DNA from: DAIODI01 sp046349255
GTDB lineage: Bacteria > Pseudomonadota > Alphaproteobacteria > Rhizobiales > Aestuariivirgaceae
Assembly (NCBI GenBank): GCA_046349255.1
Contig: JAXMCR010000002.1
Coordinates: 1,302,001-1,366,000 of the forward strand
Direction: 5' to 3'
DNA: 64,000 nucleotides
Shown: one piece after another, positions 19,406 through 28,450 of the stretch
How the letters are laid out: each line of letters starts with the position of its first letter
Numbering within the stretch: the stretch's first letter is position 1
Program-made: the position numbers and the translations under genes
The notes under the pieces: model-generated
Seen by the model: the letters and a program-made list of their open reading frames with translations, nothing else
Databases searched by the model: none
What the model was told of the DNA's origin: nothing

Positions 19406-21520
19406 ATGCAGAAGACCAGTGACAAGCCGGTGGCGGACCTCTCGGCGCCGGAAGCCGAAGCCGAACTCGCGCGGCTCGCCAGCGAGATCGCCCATCACGA
19501 CCGGCGCTACTACGAGCACGACGCGCCGGAGATTTCCGACGCCGCCTACGACGCGCTGCGCCAGCGCAACGCCGCGATCGAGGAACGCTTCCCCGATCTC
19601 GTGCGCCCGGACAGTCCCTCGGCCCGCGTCGGGGCAAAACCGTCCGAGCGGTTTGCAAAAGTGCGCCACCGCGTGCCGATGCTGTCGCTCGGCAACGTGT
19701 TCGCCGACGAGGAGGTGACCGAGTTCGTCGATCGTGTGCGGCGGTTCCTGCGGCTGCCCGAGGACGAGCCGGTGGCGTTCACCGCCGAGCCGAAGATCGA
19801 CGGCCTGTCGATCTCGCTGCGTTACGAAGGGGGGCGGCTGGTCGAAGCCGCGACGCGTGGCGACGGCTACGAGGGCGAGAACGTCACGCGCAATGTCGAG
19901 ACCGTGAAGGACGTGCCGCGCCGGATCGCTGCGGCCGATTTCCCGGCGGTGTTCGAGGTGCGCGGCGAGATCTACATGGCGCATGCGGATTTCGAGGCGA
20001 TCAACGCCGAGCAGGAGCGGCGCGGCGACCGCCTGTTCGCCAACCCGCGCAACGCCGCCGCCGGTTCGCTCCGCCAGCTCGATCCCTCGATCACGGCGGC
20101 GCGCCCGCTGCGCTTCTTCGCCTACGCCTGGGGGGATGCCCCGGACCTGCCGGCGGGCACGCAGTCGGGCGTGCTCGATGCCTTCCGCCGCTGGGGGTTC
20201 CCGGTGAACCCGCTGACGCACGTCTGCAAGGGCCCGGACGAGATGCTCACGCGCTACCGGCTGATCGAGGAGCAGCGCGCGAGCCTCGGCTACGACATCG
20301 ACGGCGTCGTCTACAAGGTGGACCGCCTCGACTGGCAGGAGCGCCTCGGCTTCGTCGCCAGAAGCCCCCGCTGGGCGGTGGCGCACAAGTTTCCGGCCGA
20401 GCGGGCGACGACGTTGCTCGAGGGGATCGAGATCCAGGTCGGGCGCACCGGCGCGCTCACCCCGGTGGCCCGACTCCGGCCCGTGAACGTCGGCGGCGTG
20501 GTCGTCGCCAACGCAACGCTCCACAACGAGGACGAGATCGCCCGCAAGGACATCCGGGTCGGCGATACGGTGATCCTGCAGCGGGCCGGGGACGTCATCC
20601 CGCAGATTCTCGGGCACGTGCCGGAGAGGCGACCGCCGGACGCCGAGCCCTATCGCTTTCCGGAAACCTGCCCGGCGTGCGGCTCGCACGCGGTGCGCGA
20701 GACGAACGCCTCGACCGGGCGCGTCGACGTGGTGCGCCGCTGCACCGGCGGCCTCGTGTGCCCGGCCCAGCGGGTCGAGCGGCTGCGGCACTTCGTGTCG
20801 CGCAACGCCTTCGACATCGAGGGCATGGGCGAGAAGGTGATCCAGGAGTTCTTCGACGACGGGTTGATCGCCTCGCCGCCCGACATCTTCACGCTCGAGG
20901 CGCGCGACCGCGAGGCGCTGAAGAAGCTCAAGGACCGGGAAGGCTGGGGGGCGACCTCGATCCGCAACCTGTTCGCCGCGATCGATGCGCGGCGCACCGT
21001 GCCGCTCGACCGCTTCATCTTTGCCCTCGGCATCCGCCACGTCGGCGAGACGACGGCGCGCCTGCTCGCACGCTCTTACGGCACGGTCGAGGCGTTCGTC
21101 GCTGCGATGCGTGCAGCCGCCGTGTCGCGCGAGAGTGAAGCGTTCGTCGAACTCGACACCATCGGCGGCATCGGCGAGACGGTCGCCGCCGCGATCGCCG
21201 ACTTCTTCGGCGAGCCGCACAACATCGAGGTCGTCGACGCGCTGCTCGAGCATGTCACCGTCGTGCCGCTCGAGGCGGTCGCGACATCCTCGCCCGTGGC
21301 GGGCAAGACGGTGGTGTTCACCGGCGCGCTCGAGAAGATGACGCGCGAGGAGGCGAAGGCAATGGCCGAGCGGCTCGGCGCGAAGGTCGCGGGGTCCGTG
21401 TCGAAGAAGACCGATCTAGTTGTCGCCGGTCCCGGCGCCGGGTCGAAGCTCAAGCAGGCGCGTGACCTCAACATCTCCGTCATCGACGAGGACGGCTGGT
21501 TCGAGCTGGTGGGCCGCTGA
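19406..21520 (+). CDS. ligA: NAD-dependent DNA ligase
   Basis: Seals nicks in replication and repair using NAD. It has 704 residues. An N-terminal Ia domain with HDRRYYEHDAPEISDAAYD is followed by the adenylated lysine K130 in the EPKIDG motif. Next come the OB fold, a four-cysteine zinc finger (CPACG, then CTGGLVCPAQ), the helix-hairpin-helix region and a C-terminal BRCT domain from about residue 630 (VAGKTVVFTGALEKMTREEA). The gene overlaps azlC by one base (TGATG). Confidence 0.97.
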   Translation: MQKTSDKPVADLSAPEAEAELARLASEIAHHDRRYYEHDAPEISDAAYDALRQRNAAIEERFPDLVRPDSPSARVGAKPSERFAKVRHRVPMLSLGNVFADEEVTEFVDRVRRFLRLPEDEPVAFTAEPKIDGLSISLRYEGGRLVEAATRGDGYEGENVTRNVETVKDVPRRIAAADFPAVFEVRGEIYMAHADFEAINAEQERRGDRLFANPRNAAAGSLRQLDPSITAARPLRFFAYAWGDAPDLPAGTQSGVLDAFRRWGFPVNPLTHVCKGPDEMLTRYRLIEEQRASLGYDIDGVVYKVDRLDWQERLGFVARSPRWAVAHKFPAERATTLLEGIEIQVGRTGALTPVARLRPVNVGGVVVANATLHNEDEIARKDIRVGDTVILQRAGDVIPQILGHVPERRPPDAEPYRFPETCPACGSHAVRETNASTGRVDVVRRCTGGLVCPAQRVERLRHFVSRNAFDIEGMGEKVIQEFFDDGLIASPPDIFTLEARDREALKKLKDREGWGATSIRNLFAAIDARRTVPLDRFIFALGIRHVGETTARLLARSYGTVEAFVAAMRAAAVSRESEAFVELDTIGGIGETVAAAIADFFGEPHNIEVVDALLEHVTVVPLEAVATSSPVAGKTVVFTGALEKMTREEAKAMAERLGAKVAGSVSKKTDLVVAGPGAGSKLKQARDLNISVIDEDGWFELVGR

Positions 21521-22215
21521 TGCAATCGTTCGACTGGGCAGAGTTCCGTCGCGGGACGATCGACATTCTTCCCGTGGTGGCCGTGGCGCTGCCCATCGGC
21601 CTCCTGTTCGGCACGCTTGCCGCTGGGCGCGGCCTTTCTGCGGCCGAGGCCGGCCTGATGAGCGCCAGCGTGTTCGCCGGCGCGTCCCAGTTCGTGGCGA
21701 TCGAGCTGTGGAAGACGCCGGCGCCGTGGGCGCTGCTGACGCTGACCGCCTTCGTCGTCAACATCCGCCATATCCTGATGGGCGCCTCGTTCGCGCGTCA
21801 GCTGGGATCCTTCCCGCCGTCGACGCGGCTGCCTTCGATGTTCTTCCTCGCCGACGAGATATGGGCCTTCTCCGAACGCCGGGCGCTGTCGGGCCCGGTG
21901 CCGCCCGAATACTACTGGGGCATGGGGCTGGCGCTGTGGGCGCAGTGGGTGGTCGGCACGATCCTCGGCGCGATCGTCGGCACCTCGCTCGGCGATCCGG
22001 CGACCTACGGGCTCGACTTCGCCTTCACCGCGATGTTCATCTGCATCCTGTCGAGCTTCTGGCGTGGCTGGCGCACCGGCGCCGTGCTGCTGGCGAGCGG
22101 TGTCGTTGCGGCAGTCGCAAAGCTCACGATCCCCGGGGCGTGGTACATCGTTCTCGGGGGACTCGCCGGCGTCGCCGTCGCGTACGCCTTCGGCGAGGAC
22201 GAAACCGCTGCATGA
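21520..22215 (+). CDS. azlC: AzlC-family branched-chain amino acid exporter, large subunit
   Basis: Inner-membrane permease subunit. Homologues with AzlD export branched-chain amino acids and azaleucine. The 231-residue product is hydrophobic, with about six to eight membrane segments, and carries the family stretches SASVFAGASQFVAIELW and NIRHILMGASF. It overlaps ligA by one base and azlD by four (ATGA). The substrate is inferred from the family. Confidence 0.88.
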   Translation: MQSFDWAEFRRGTIDILPVVAVALPIGLLFGTLAAGRGLSAAEAGLMSASVFAGASQFVAIELWKTPAPWALLTLTAFVVNIRHILMGASFARQLGSFPPSTRLPSMFFLADEIWAFSERRALSGPVPPEYYWGMGLALWAQWVVGTILGAIVGTSLGDPATYGLDFAFTAMFICILSSFWRGWRTGAVLLASGVVAAVAKLTIPGAWYIVLGGLAGVAVAYAFGEDETAA

Positions 22216-22514
22216 GCCTTCACCCGTACACGCTCCTCGCCATCGCCGGGATGGCGATCGCGACCTACCTGACGCGCATCGCGGGGCTGCGGCTCGTGCG
22301 GTTCGTCAATGTCGAGGGACGCGCCAAGGCGGCGCTTGACGCCATGCCACCGGCGATCCTCATGGCGGTCGTCGCTCCCGTGGCCTTCGCGACGGGACCG
22401 GCCGAGACGATCGCCGCGCTGATCACCGCGGTCGTGGCGTTCAGGCTGCCGCTCGTCGCCGCGGTGGTGGTGGGCGTCGTCGCCGTGGTGGCGTTGCGCG
22501 CCGTCCTAGGCTGA
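22212..22514 (+). CDS. azlD: AzlD-family branched-chain amino acid exporter, small subunit
   Basis: A 100-residue membrane protein with three to four hydrophobic segments and the AzlD stretch ATYLTRIAGLRLVRFV. It is the usual partner of AzlC, with which it overlaps by four bases. Its last nine bases overlap, tail to tail, the end of the aminopeptidase gene on the other strand, so no terminator can lie between them. Confidence 0.87.
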   Translation: MSLHPYTLLAIAGMAIATYLTRIAGLRLVRFVNVEGRAKAALDAMPPAILMAVVAPVAFATGPAETIAALITAVVAFRLPLVAAVVVGVVAVVALRAVLG

Positions 22515-24332
22515 CGCCGAGAGCGGCGCGGTCGCCTGCTTCAGCCAGGCGAGATCCGCGCCATCGAGGAACGGGCCGACCTCGCGCAGCACGCGCGCGT
22601 GGTAGTCGTTGAGCCAGGCGAGTTCCTCTGGCGTCAGCAGTGACGGCACGATCAGGCGGCGATCGATCGGCGCGAGCGTCAGCGTCTCGAAGCCCATCAT
22701 CGGCCGCTCGCCGCCTTCGACGTCGGATGGTTCGGTCACCAGCAGCAGATTCTCGATGCGGATGCCGAAGTCGCCCTCGCGGTAGTAGCCGGGCTCGTTC
22801 GACAGGATCATGCCGGGTTCGAGCACGGTGCGGTCGGCTTTCGAGAAGCGGGCCGGTCCTTCGTGCACGGAGAGGTAGCTGCCGACGCCGTGGCCCGTGC
22901 CGTGGTCGTAGTCGAGGCCCGCCTGCCAGAGCGCTGAGCGCGCGAACGCGTCGAGATGGCCGCCCATGGTGCCCTTCGGAAACCGCAGCCGCGACAGCGC
23001 GATCATGCCCTTCAGCACCCGCGTGAAGCGGTCGCGCATCTCGGGACGCGGTGTGCCGACGATGATCGTGCGGGTGATGTCGGTGGTGCCGTCGCGGTAT
23101 TGGCCGCCCGAATCGATGAGGAAGATCTCGTCGATGCCGATCCTGCGGTTCGATGCGGTCGTCACCTTGTAGTGCGGGATCGCCGCGTGTGGCCCTGCGC
23201 CGGCGATCGTGTCGAAGGAGACGTCGCAGAGCTCGCCCGTGTCGCGCCGGAACTGCTCGAGCGCCTGCGTCGCGGCGATCTCGTCGAGGCCGCCCTTGGG
23301 CGCCTCGCGGTCGAGCCAGTGCAGGAATCGCGATACGGCGGCGCCGTCGCGGCGCTGCGCGGCGCGCGCGCCCTCGCGCTCGGCGTGGTTCTTGCGCGCC
23401 TTGGGCAGGATCGACGGATCCTGGCCGTTGACCACGGTCGCCCCGGCGTCGGCGAGGCGCGACCGGATGGCTTCCGAAGTCCAGACGGGATCGAGCAGCA
23501 CCGTTGCCTTCGCCGTACCCAACGCGTCGAGCGCAGGCATGAATTCCGCGACCGGCTTCACGTCGGCGACGCGGGAAAGATGTTGCACGACGTCATCGGG
23601 CACCTTTGCCGGGTCGATGAAGATCGCGGCACGGCCCTGCTTCGGCGCGATGGCATGAGCTAGCACCACTGGCGTGTGCGGCACGTCCTGACCGCGGACG
23701 TTGAAGAGCCAGGCGAGGCAATCGGGCATCGCCATGACGAGCGCGTCGACGCCGCGTTCGCCGAGCTCGCGCTGCAGGGCGTCGAGCTTCGCATCCGCGG
23801 CGGTGCCGGCGTACTGCGTGGGCTGGGTCTCGATCGGCTTCATCGGACGCGCCGGCTGGTCGCGCCACAGGACGTCGATCAGGTTCGGCTCGACCGGCTC
23901 GAGCGTCGCGCCCGCCTTCTCGATCCCCGGCCGGAAGCGCGCAATCGTGTCGGCCGTCATCAGCCAGGGGTCGTACCCGACGACGTCGCCTGCCTTCAGC
24001 GCCGTCGGCAGCCACTTCGACGGGGGTTCGTCGACGAGGTGCCGGTAGCCGAACACGGCGGCGTCCGTCTGGACGCGCACCTGGACGGTGTAACGGCCAT
24101 CGACGAACAGGATCGCATCCTCGGCCGTAACGATCAGCAGGCCGGCCGACCCGGTGAAGCCGCTGAGCCAGCGCAACCGTTCCGCGTACGGCGCGACATA
24201 TTCGCCCTGGAATTCGTCCGACCGCGGAATGAGGTACGCGGCGAGGCCGCGCCGGGCCATCTCCTGGCGGAGCGCTGCGACGCGCGCTGCGGCCGCCTTC
24301 GGTTCGGCCGTTTCCTCGAAGGTCTGGAACAT
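22506..24332 (-). CDS. pepP: Aminopeptidase P family Xaa-Pro aminopeptidase
   Basis: Predicted M24B metallopeptidase that removes the N-terminal residue before proline. The 608-residue three-domain form has two creatinase-like N-terminal domains (SDEFQGEYVAPYAERLRWLS) and a C-terminal pita-bread domain. Metal ligands are visible in DSGGQYRDGTTDITRT, HGTGHGVGSYLSVHEGP and NEPGYYREGDFGIRIENL. I chose the ATG at 24332 (MFQTFEETAE) as the conserved beginning; the frame is open further upstream without family similarity. Relatives of this size are cytoplasmic, and no signal peptide is seen. Confidence 0.9.
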   Translation of the reverse strand: MFQTFEETAEPKAAAARVAALRQEMARRGLAAYLIPRSDEFQGEYVAPYAERLRWLSGFTGSAGLLIVTAEDAILFVDGRYTVQVRVQTDAAVFGYRHLVDEPPSKWLPTALKAGDVVGYDPWLMTADTIARFRPGIEKAGATLEPVEPNLIDVLWRDQPARPMKPIETQPTQYAGTAADAKLDALQRELGERGVDALVMAMPDCLAWLFNVRGQDVPHTPVVLAHAIAPKQGRAAIFIDPAKVPDDVVQHLSRVADVKPVAEFMPALDALGTAKATVLLDPVWTSEAIRSRLADAGATVVNGQDPSILPKARKNHAEREGARAAQRRDGAAVSRFLHWLDREAPKGGLDEIAATQALEQFRRDTGELCDVSFDTIAGAGPHAAIPHYKVTTASNRRIGIDEIFLIDSGGQYRDGTTDITRTIIVGTPRPEMRDRFTRVLKGMIALSRLRFPKGTMGGHLDAFARSALWQAGLDYDHGTGHGVGSYLSVHEGPARFSKADRTVLEPGMILSNEPGYYREGDFGIRIENLLLVTEPSDVEGGERPMMGFETLTLAPIDRRLIVPSLLTPEELAWLNDYHARVLREVGPFLDGADLAWLKQATAPLSASA

Positions 24333-24830
24333 GGAGGGGATTCCCGCTGGCGAATGGGTGTCGGACCCGATTGATAGGACCTCCCCGGTGCCGCGGCAAC
24401 TCGCAGTGGCCAGAGCCCGGCGGACAGGGGCGGATCGTGGCCATATTGCGGCGCACAATCGCGTGCCAGATATGGTGGTCAGAAAGCCATGCGTTTTTGT
24501 CGCATGTAACGCGGTCGTGAGGTCAAATCTGGCGGTGCCGCAGATAGATCAGGGAATGTCGCATTTCGCAGGATTGTCATAAAACCCAGAAAAACCGGTG
24601 GTTTATGATCCGTTAAAAGCGACCTTGGAACCTTAAAATTTGATGAACCGACCAATGCTTCAAACGCATAACTGAGCTGATCAGCCGCCGCTGGTCCGCG
24701 GGGCTGGCCGCGCCATATATAGGCGCATCACAGTGTGCGATGCAAAATCGGCACGGCAGCGAGATCCAGCGGATCGAGAGAAGAAACGGCACTTTTCCAC
24801 CGACCCGCGCCTTTGACCGGAGGACTGAAC
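24333..24830. other. AT-rich 5' region of the DUF1127 gene, no gene recognised
   Basis: This 498-base stretch holds no convincing coding frame and no tRNA. It is clearly more AT-rich than its surroundings from about 24500. A hairpin pairs TCATAAA at 24577-24583 with TTTATGA at 24602-24608, extended by CC/GG across one bulged A. Its centre holds the sequence AACCGGT. Part of it must hold the promoters of the flanking divergent genes. A long leader or a small RNA is possible but not shown. Confidence 0.4.
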
Positions 24831-25046
24831 ATGACGACCAAGACCGACACCTTCACCATCACCAGCGGCGGCACCCTCCGCACGCTCCCCGACTTCCTCG
24901 GCAAGATCGCCGGCGGCGTGACGCGCTACGTGTCGCTCGCCCGCGCCGAGCGCCAGCTCGAGGCCCTCGACGACCGGCTCCTCGCCGACGTCGGCCTGAA
25001 GCGCAGCGAGATCCGCCGCATGGTTTGGGGCAACGACGCCCGCTGA
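24831..25046 (+). CDS. Small DUF1127-domain protein
   Basis: A 71-residue basic protein. The C-terminal half matches the DUF1127 pattern: an aromatic and Arg-rich helix followed by LEALDDRLLADVGLKRSEIRRMVW. Some members of this family have been linked to RNA turnover and phosphate or stress adaptation in alphaproteobacteria, but the role here is unknown. The ATG at 24831 has an excellent GGAGG site at 24819-24823, which rules out the longer frame from 24735. A strong terminator follows, so it is a monocistronic unit. Confidence 0.88.
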   Translation: MTTKTDTFTITSGGTLRTLPDFLGKIAGGVTRYVSLARAERQLEALDDRLLADVGLKRSEIRRMVWGNDAR

Positions 25047-25075
25047 TCCCTTTCCTCCTCCTGAGGATCACTTGA

Positions 25076-25115
25076 CCCCGGCAGGGCATCGCCCGTGCCG
25101 GGGTTTTTCTTTTTC
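25076..25115 (+). terminator. Rho-independent terminator of the DUF1127 gene
   Basis: An 8-bp stem CCCCGGCA (25076-25083) and TGCCGGGG (25096-25103) with a 12-base loop is followed directly by TTTTTCTTTTTC. This is the clearest intrinsic terminator on the plus strand of the window. Confidence 0.93.
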
Positions 25116-25133
25116 CGGACCAGTTCAGGCCGC

Positions 25134-26108
25134 TTACGGCAGCGCGCGGCGACGCGGATAGCGCGCCGGCGACTGCAGCACGCGCATCAGCCGCTTCGGG
25201 ACAGGGTGAGCACGGCTCCCTTGCGGCTTGCGCAGGACGAGCGTGCTCCAGCCGTCGATGTGGATCTTGCGTTCGACGACAGCGCCCAGGCCCCGCCAGG
25301 CGGCCAGCACGAATGCCTCCTGGTCGGTCCTGAGCCCCGAGAGGACCGCCACCCCGCCCCGGGCAAGCAGCGACGTGAGAGGCGCTGCCAGTGCCGCCAG
25401 CGGCCGCGCGAGGATGTTGGCGAAGATTAGGTCGTAGGGCCCGCCGCGCTCGATGCGCGGATCGCGCGCGCCGTTGGCGACGACGGCCTGCACGGCCGCC
25501 TGGTTGAGCCGGGCGTTCGCCCGGGTCACCCGGACGGCTTCCGGGTCGATGTCGCTCGCGGTGACGGCTGCCGTGGGGCAGGCGCGCGCGGCTGCGATCG
25601 CTAGCACACCGGTGCCGCAGCCGACGTCCAGCACCCGTTTCGGGCGCTGCGCCGCGAGAAGTCCGTCGAGCGCCAGCAGGCAGCCGGTCGTCGTTGCATG
25701 ATGGCCGGTGCCGAACGCGGTGCCGGCGTCGATCTCGAGCGCCACGCCGGACGGCGGCCGCCGGTCGCGGTCGTGGCTCCCGTAGAGGCAGAACCGGCCG
25801 GCGTGAACCGGCGGCAGCCCTTCGAGCGAGCGGCGCACCCAGTCGACGTCGGGGAGCGGTCCGAGCGTCAGGTCGTGTGCGGACACGTCCGCCGCCTCGA
25901 GGAGCGGCGCGAAGTCGTCCAGCGTAAGCGCTTCCTCGTAAATCGCGACCACGTTCCAGAGGTCCTGCGTCTCGTCGCCGATCGACAGCGTCACGGAGCC
26001 TGCTTCGGGCCATGCCGCGTTCTCCAGCGCGTCGGCAAGGGCATGGGCGCGGGCGCGCGGCAGGTCGCGCGAGCGGAGCTCGAGGGCGGTCGTCACGGCG
26101 TCAATCAC
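25134..26108 (-). CDS. prmA: Ribosomal protein L11 methyltransferase
   Basis: SAM-dependent methyltransferase of ribosomal protein L11. It has 324 residues. The N-terminal substrate-recognition domain is followed by the family motif DAGTAFGTGHHATTTGCL (128-145), SAM motif I VLDVGCGTG near 159-167 and the catalytic-loop stretch FANILARPL. The extra basic C-terminal tail after LVLRKP is not conserved as far as I can tell. It follows the binding-protein gene by 9 bases on the minus strand. Confidence 0.92.
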   Translation of the reverse strand: MIDAVTTALELRSRDLPRARAHALADALENAAWPEAGSVTLSIGDETQDLWNVVAIYEEALTLDDFAPLLEAADVSAHDLTLGPLPDVDWVRRSLEGLPPVHAGRFCLYGSHDRDRRPPSGVALEIDAGTAFGTGHHATTTGCLLALDGLLAAQRPKRVLDVGCGTGVLAIAAARACPTAAVTASDIDPEAVRVTRANARLNQAAVQAVVANGARDPRIERGGPYDLIFANILARPLAALAAPLTSLLARGGVAVLSGLRTDQEAFVLAAWRGLGAVVERKIHIDGWSTLVLRKPQGSRAHPVPKRLMRVLQSPARYPRRRALP

Positions 26109-26117
26109 GGAGCGAGG

Positions 26118-26939
26118 TTATTGGCTGAGGTCGGTCTCGTACCACTTCAGCGAGAGCTTTGCGAGCGTGCCGTCGGCGTGCATCGCCTGCACGATCTCCT
26201 TGATCTTTGCCGCCCATTCCGGATCGCCCTTGTCGATGGCGACGGCCAGCGGTTCGAGGAAGAGGGGCGCCCCGATCACCTTCAGCGGATAACCGCGGCG
26301 GATCGAGGCGAGCGCCGTGGGGAGCGCCGTGATGACGGCGTCGAGCGTCTTGCCGTCGCCTTCCTTCAGTGCGTCGAGTGCCTGCTGGTCCGTCTCGAAC
26401 GGCACCACCGTCGCGTCGTCGATCTGGAAGTCGAATTGCGGCGCGTCCGACCAGTCGATCTTGAGCGTCTTGCGCAGGTACGACTCGTAGGTCGTCGACA
26501 GGCCGACGCCGATGCGCTTGCCCGAGGCGAGCTCGGGTCGGGTGATCACGCGGTTCTGCTCGTTCACCACGAGGGCCGCGGGCGTGTAGTAGTAGACGGC
26601 CGGGAAGTCCAGGACGTTGTTGCGCTCGAACGTCGGGCTCATGGAGCCCACCGAGATGTCCCACCGGCCGTTCCAGCCGCCCGCCGTCACCATGTCCCAG
26701 GCGGGCGTCACGAACTTGATCTGGACGCCCAGCCGGCGCGCGATCTCGCGGCCGACGTCGATGTCGAACCCTTCGAATTCCTTGGCGGCATTGAGCGAGG
26801 ACTGCGGCGGATAATCCGGGTCCGTCGACATCACCATCGTCTTGGCGGCGAGCACCCGGTCGAGCACGGCCCCCGCGCTCGCCGGCAGCGCAAACGCCGC
26901 CAGCGCCAGGCAGATCACGAGCAGCGAACGCAATTTCAT
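26118..26939 (-). CDS. Amino-acid ABC transporter periplasmic binding protein, family 3
   Basis: Periplasmic solute-binding protein. A cleavable signal peptide (MKLRSLLVICLALAAFALPASAG) leads 273 residues. The SBP_bac_3 pattern is clear: EFEGFDIDVGREIARRLG, the ligand-site WDISVGSMS and the hinge GKRIGVGLSTTYE. No permease or ATPase gene adjoins it, so it is an orphan receptor or works with a transporter elsewhere. The ligand is probably a polar amino acid, but the sequence does not decide it. Confidence 0.87.
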   Translation of the reverse strand: MKLRSLLVICLALAAFALPASAGAVLDRVLAAKTMVMSTDPDYPPQSSLNAAKEFEGFDIDVGREIARRLGVQIKFVTPAWDMVTAGGWNGRWDISVGSMSPTFERNNVLDFPAVYYYTPAALVVNEQNRVITRPELASGKRIGVGLSTTYESYLRKTLKIDWSDAPQFDFQIDDATVVPFETDQQALDALKEGDGKTLDAVITALPTALASIRRGYPLKVIGAPLFLEPLAVAIDKGDPEWAAKIKEIVQAMHADGTLAKLSLKWYETDLSQ

Positions 26940-27037
26940 GTCCCTGCCACCGCGCGGAAGATGCCGAGACTATCCTTGACCATCCGCGTTAAGGCAAGCC
27001 TAAGCCCTTCCGTCCATGCCCCGTCGGGACTAAACCG

Positions 27038-28441
27038 GTGCCCGTGCCGTTCCCCATGCTCGTGCCTCTGATCGCCGCCGCCGCCCTGTTCATGGAGAAC
27101 ATGGATTCGACGGTGATCGCGACGTCGCTGCCGCAGATGGCGGCCGATCTGCACGAAGATCCGGTCATCCTGAAGCTCGCCTTCACCTCCTACCTGATCG
27201 CCCTCGCCGTCTTCATCCCGATCTCCGGCTGGTCGGCGGACCGGTTCGGGGCGCGCAACGTGTTCCGCGCTGCGATCGTCGTTTTCACGCTCGCCTCGGC
27301 CGCGTGCGGCTTCGCCACCAACCTCGAGGAGCTGATCCTCGCGCGCGCCATCCAGGGGATAGGCGGGGCGATGATGACCCCCGTCGGCCGGCTGATCCTC
27401 TTACGCTCGGTGCCGAAGCAGGAGCTTGTCCGGGCGCTCGCGTGGCTCACCGTGCCGGCGCTGGTCGCGCCGCTCGTCGGCCCGCCGCTCGGGGGCTTCA
27501 TCACCACCTACTTCCATTGGCGCTGGATCTTCTGGATCAACATCCCGTTCGGCATCGCCGGGGTGCTGCTGGCGACGGCCTTCATGCCGGAGGTGCGCGC
27601 GCCGCATCCGAAGCCGCTCGACTACGTGGGGTTTTTCCTCTCCGGCGCCGGCCTCTCGTCACTCATCTTCGGGCTGACGGTCGTCGGCCGCGATCTCTTC
27701 CCCGCATGGGTCGCCCCGGCACTCAGCGCGACCGGAGCGGTGCTCATCGCGCTCTACGTCTGGCACGCCTATCACCGCGCGCACCCGATCCTGAACCTCA
27801 GGCTCCTGGGCATCGAGACGTTCCGCTCAAGCGTGACCGGCGGCACGCTGTTCCGCATCGGCGTCGGCGCGATCCCGTTCCTGCTGCCGCTGATGCTGCA
27901 GGTCGGGTTCGGCCTGAATGCCTTCGCCTCGGGCTCGCTCACGTTCGCTGCCGCGGCGGGTGCGCTGATGATGAAGTTCTCGGCGCGGCCGATCCTGAAG
28001 CAGCTCGGCTTCCGCACGGTACTCGTGGTCAACGCCTTCATCTGCTCGGCGTTTCTGGCGGTCTACGCGCTGTTCACGCCGGCGACGCCGCATGCGCTCA
28101 TCGTCGCGGTTCTGGTGGCGAGCGGCTTCTTCCGGTCGCTCCAGTTCACGAGCCTCAACGCGCTCGCCTTCAGCGACATCCCCGACGACCGGATGAGCGA
28201 GGCGGCGACCGTCTCCGCGGTCGCCCAGCAGCTTTCCTCTGCGTTCGGCGTGGCGCTCGCCGCCTTCATCCTCGAGGGCGCCCGCTCCTGGCGCGGCGAC
28301 CCGGCGCTGCAACCGGCCGACTTCTCGATCGCGTTCCTGTCGATCGCCGTCTTCACCTCGATCGCCGGGTTCATGCACCTGCGCCTCAGCCCGCACGCCG
28401 GATCGGTCGTCTCCGGACGGGAGCTGAAGCCAAAATCCTGA
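27038..28441 (+). CDS. MFS exporter, DHA2 (EmrB/QacA) type
   Basis: Inner-membrane proton-driven exporter, probably for hydrophobic drugs or metabolites. The 467 residues have a dozen or more hydrophobic segments. Family motifs are MENMDSTVIATSLPQ (helix 1), SGWSADRFGARNVF (motif A) and the helix 5 motif C region PLVGPPLGGFIT with WRWIFWINIPFG. The GTG at 27038 is the longest plausible start; an ATG 18 bases on is equally possible. No efflux adaptor gene is adjacent. It converges on uvrD with 9 bases between the stops. Confidence 0.85.
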   Translation: MPVPFPMLVPLIAAAALFMENMDSTVIATSLPQMAADLHEDPVILKLAFTSYLIALAVFIPISGWSADRFGARNVFRAAIVVFTLASAACGFATNLEELILARAIQGIGGAMMTPVGRLILLRSVPKQELVRALAWLTVPALVAPLVGPPLGGFITTYFHWRWIFWINIPFGIAGVLLATAFMPEVRAPHPKPLDYVGFFLSGAGLSSLIFGLTVVGRDLFPAWVAPALSATGAVLIALYVWHAYHRAHPILNLRLLGIETFRSSVTGGTLFRIGVGAIPFLLPLMLQVGFGLNAFASGSLTFAAAAGALMMKFSARPILKQLGFRTVLVVNAFICSAFLAVYALFTPATPHALIVAVLVASGFFRSLQFTSLNALAFSDIPDDRMSEAATVSAVAQQLSSAFGVALAAFILEGARSWRGDPALQPADFSIAFLSIAVFTSIAGFMHLRLSPHAGSVVSGRELKPKS

Positions 28442-28450
28442 TGCGGGATG

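Noticed and set aside
26976..27003. A TTGACC promoter and a TTAA-N7-CTAA box before the MFS gene
   Set aside because: The -35 to -10 spacing does not fit well and the box has a mismatch; at this AT content chance occurrence is likely.
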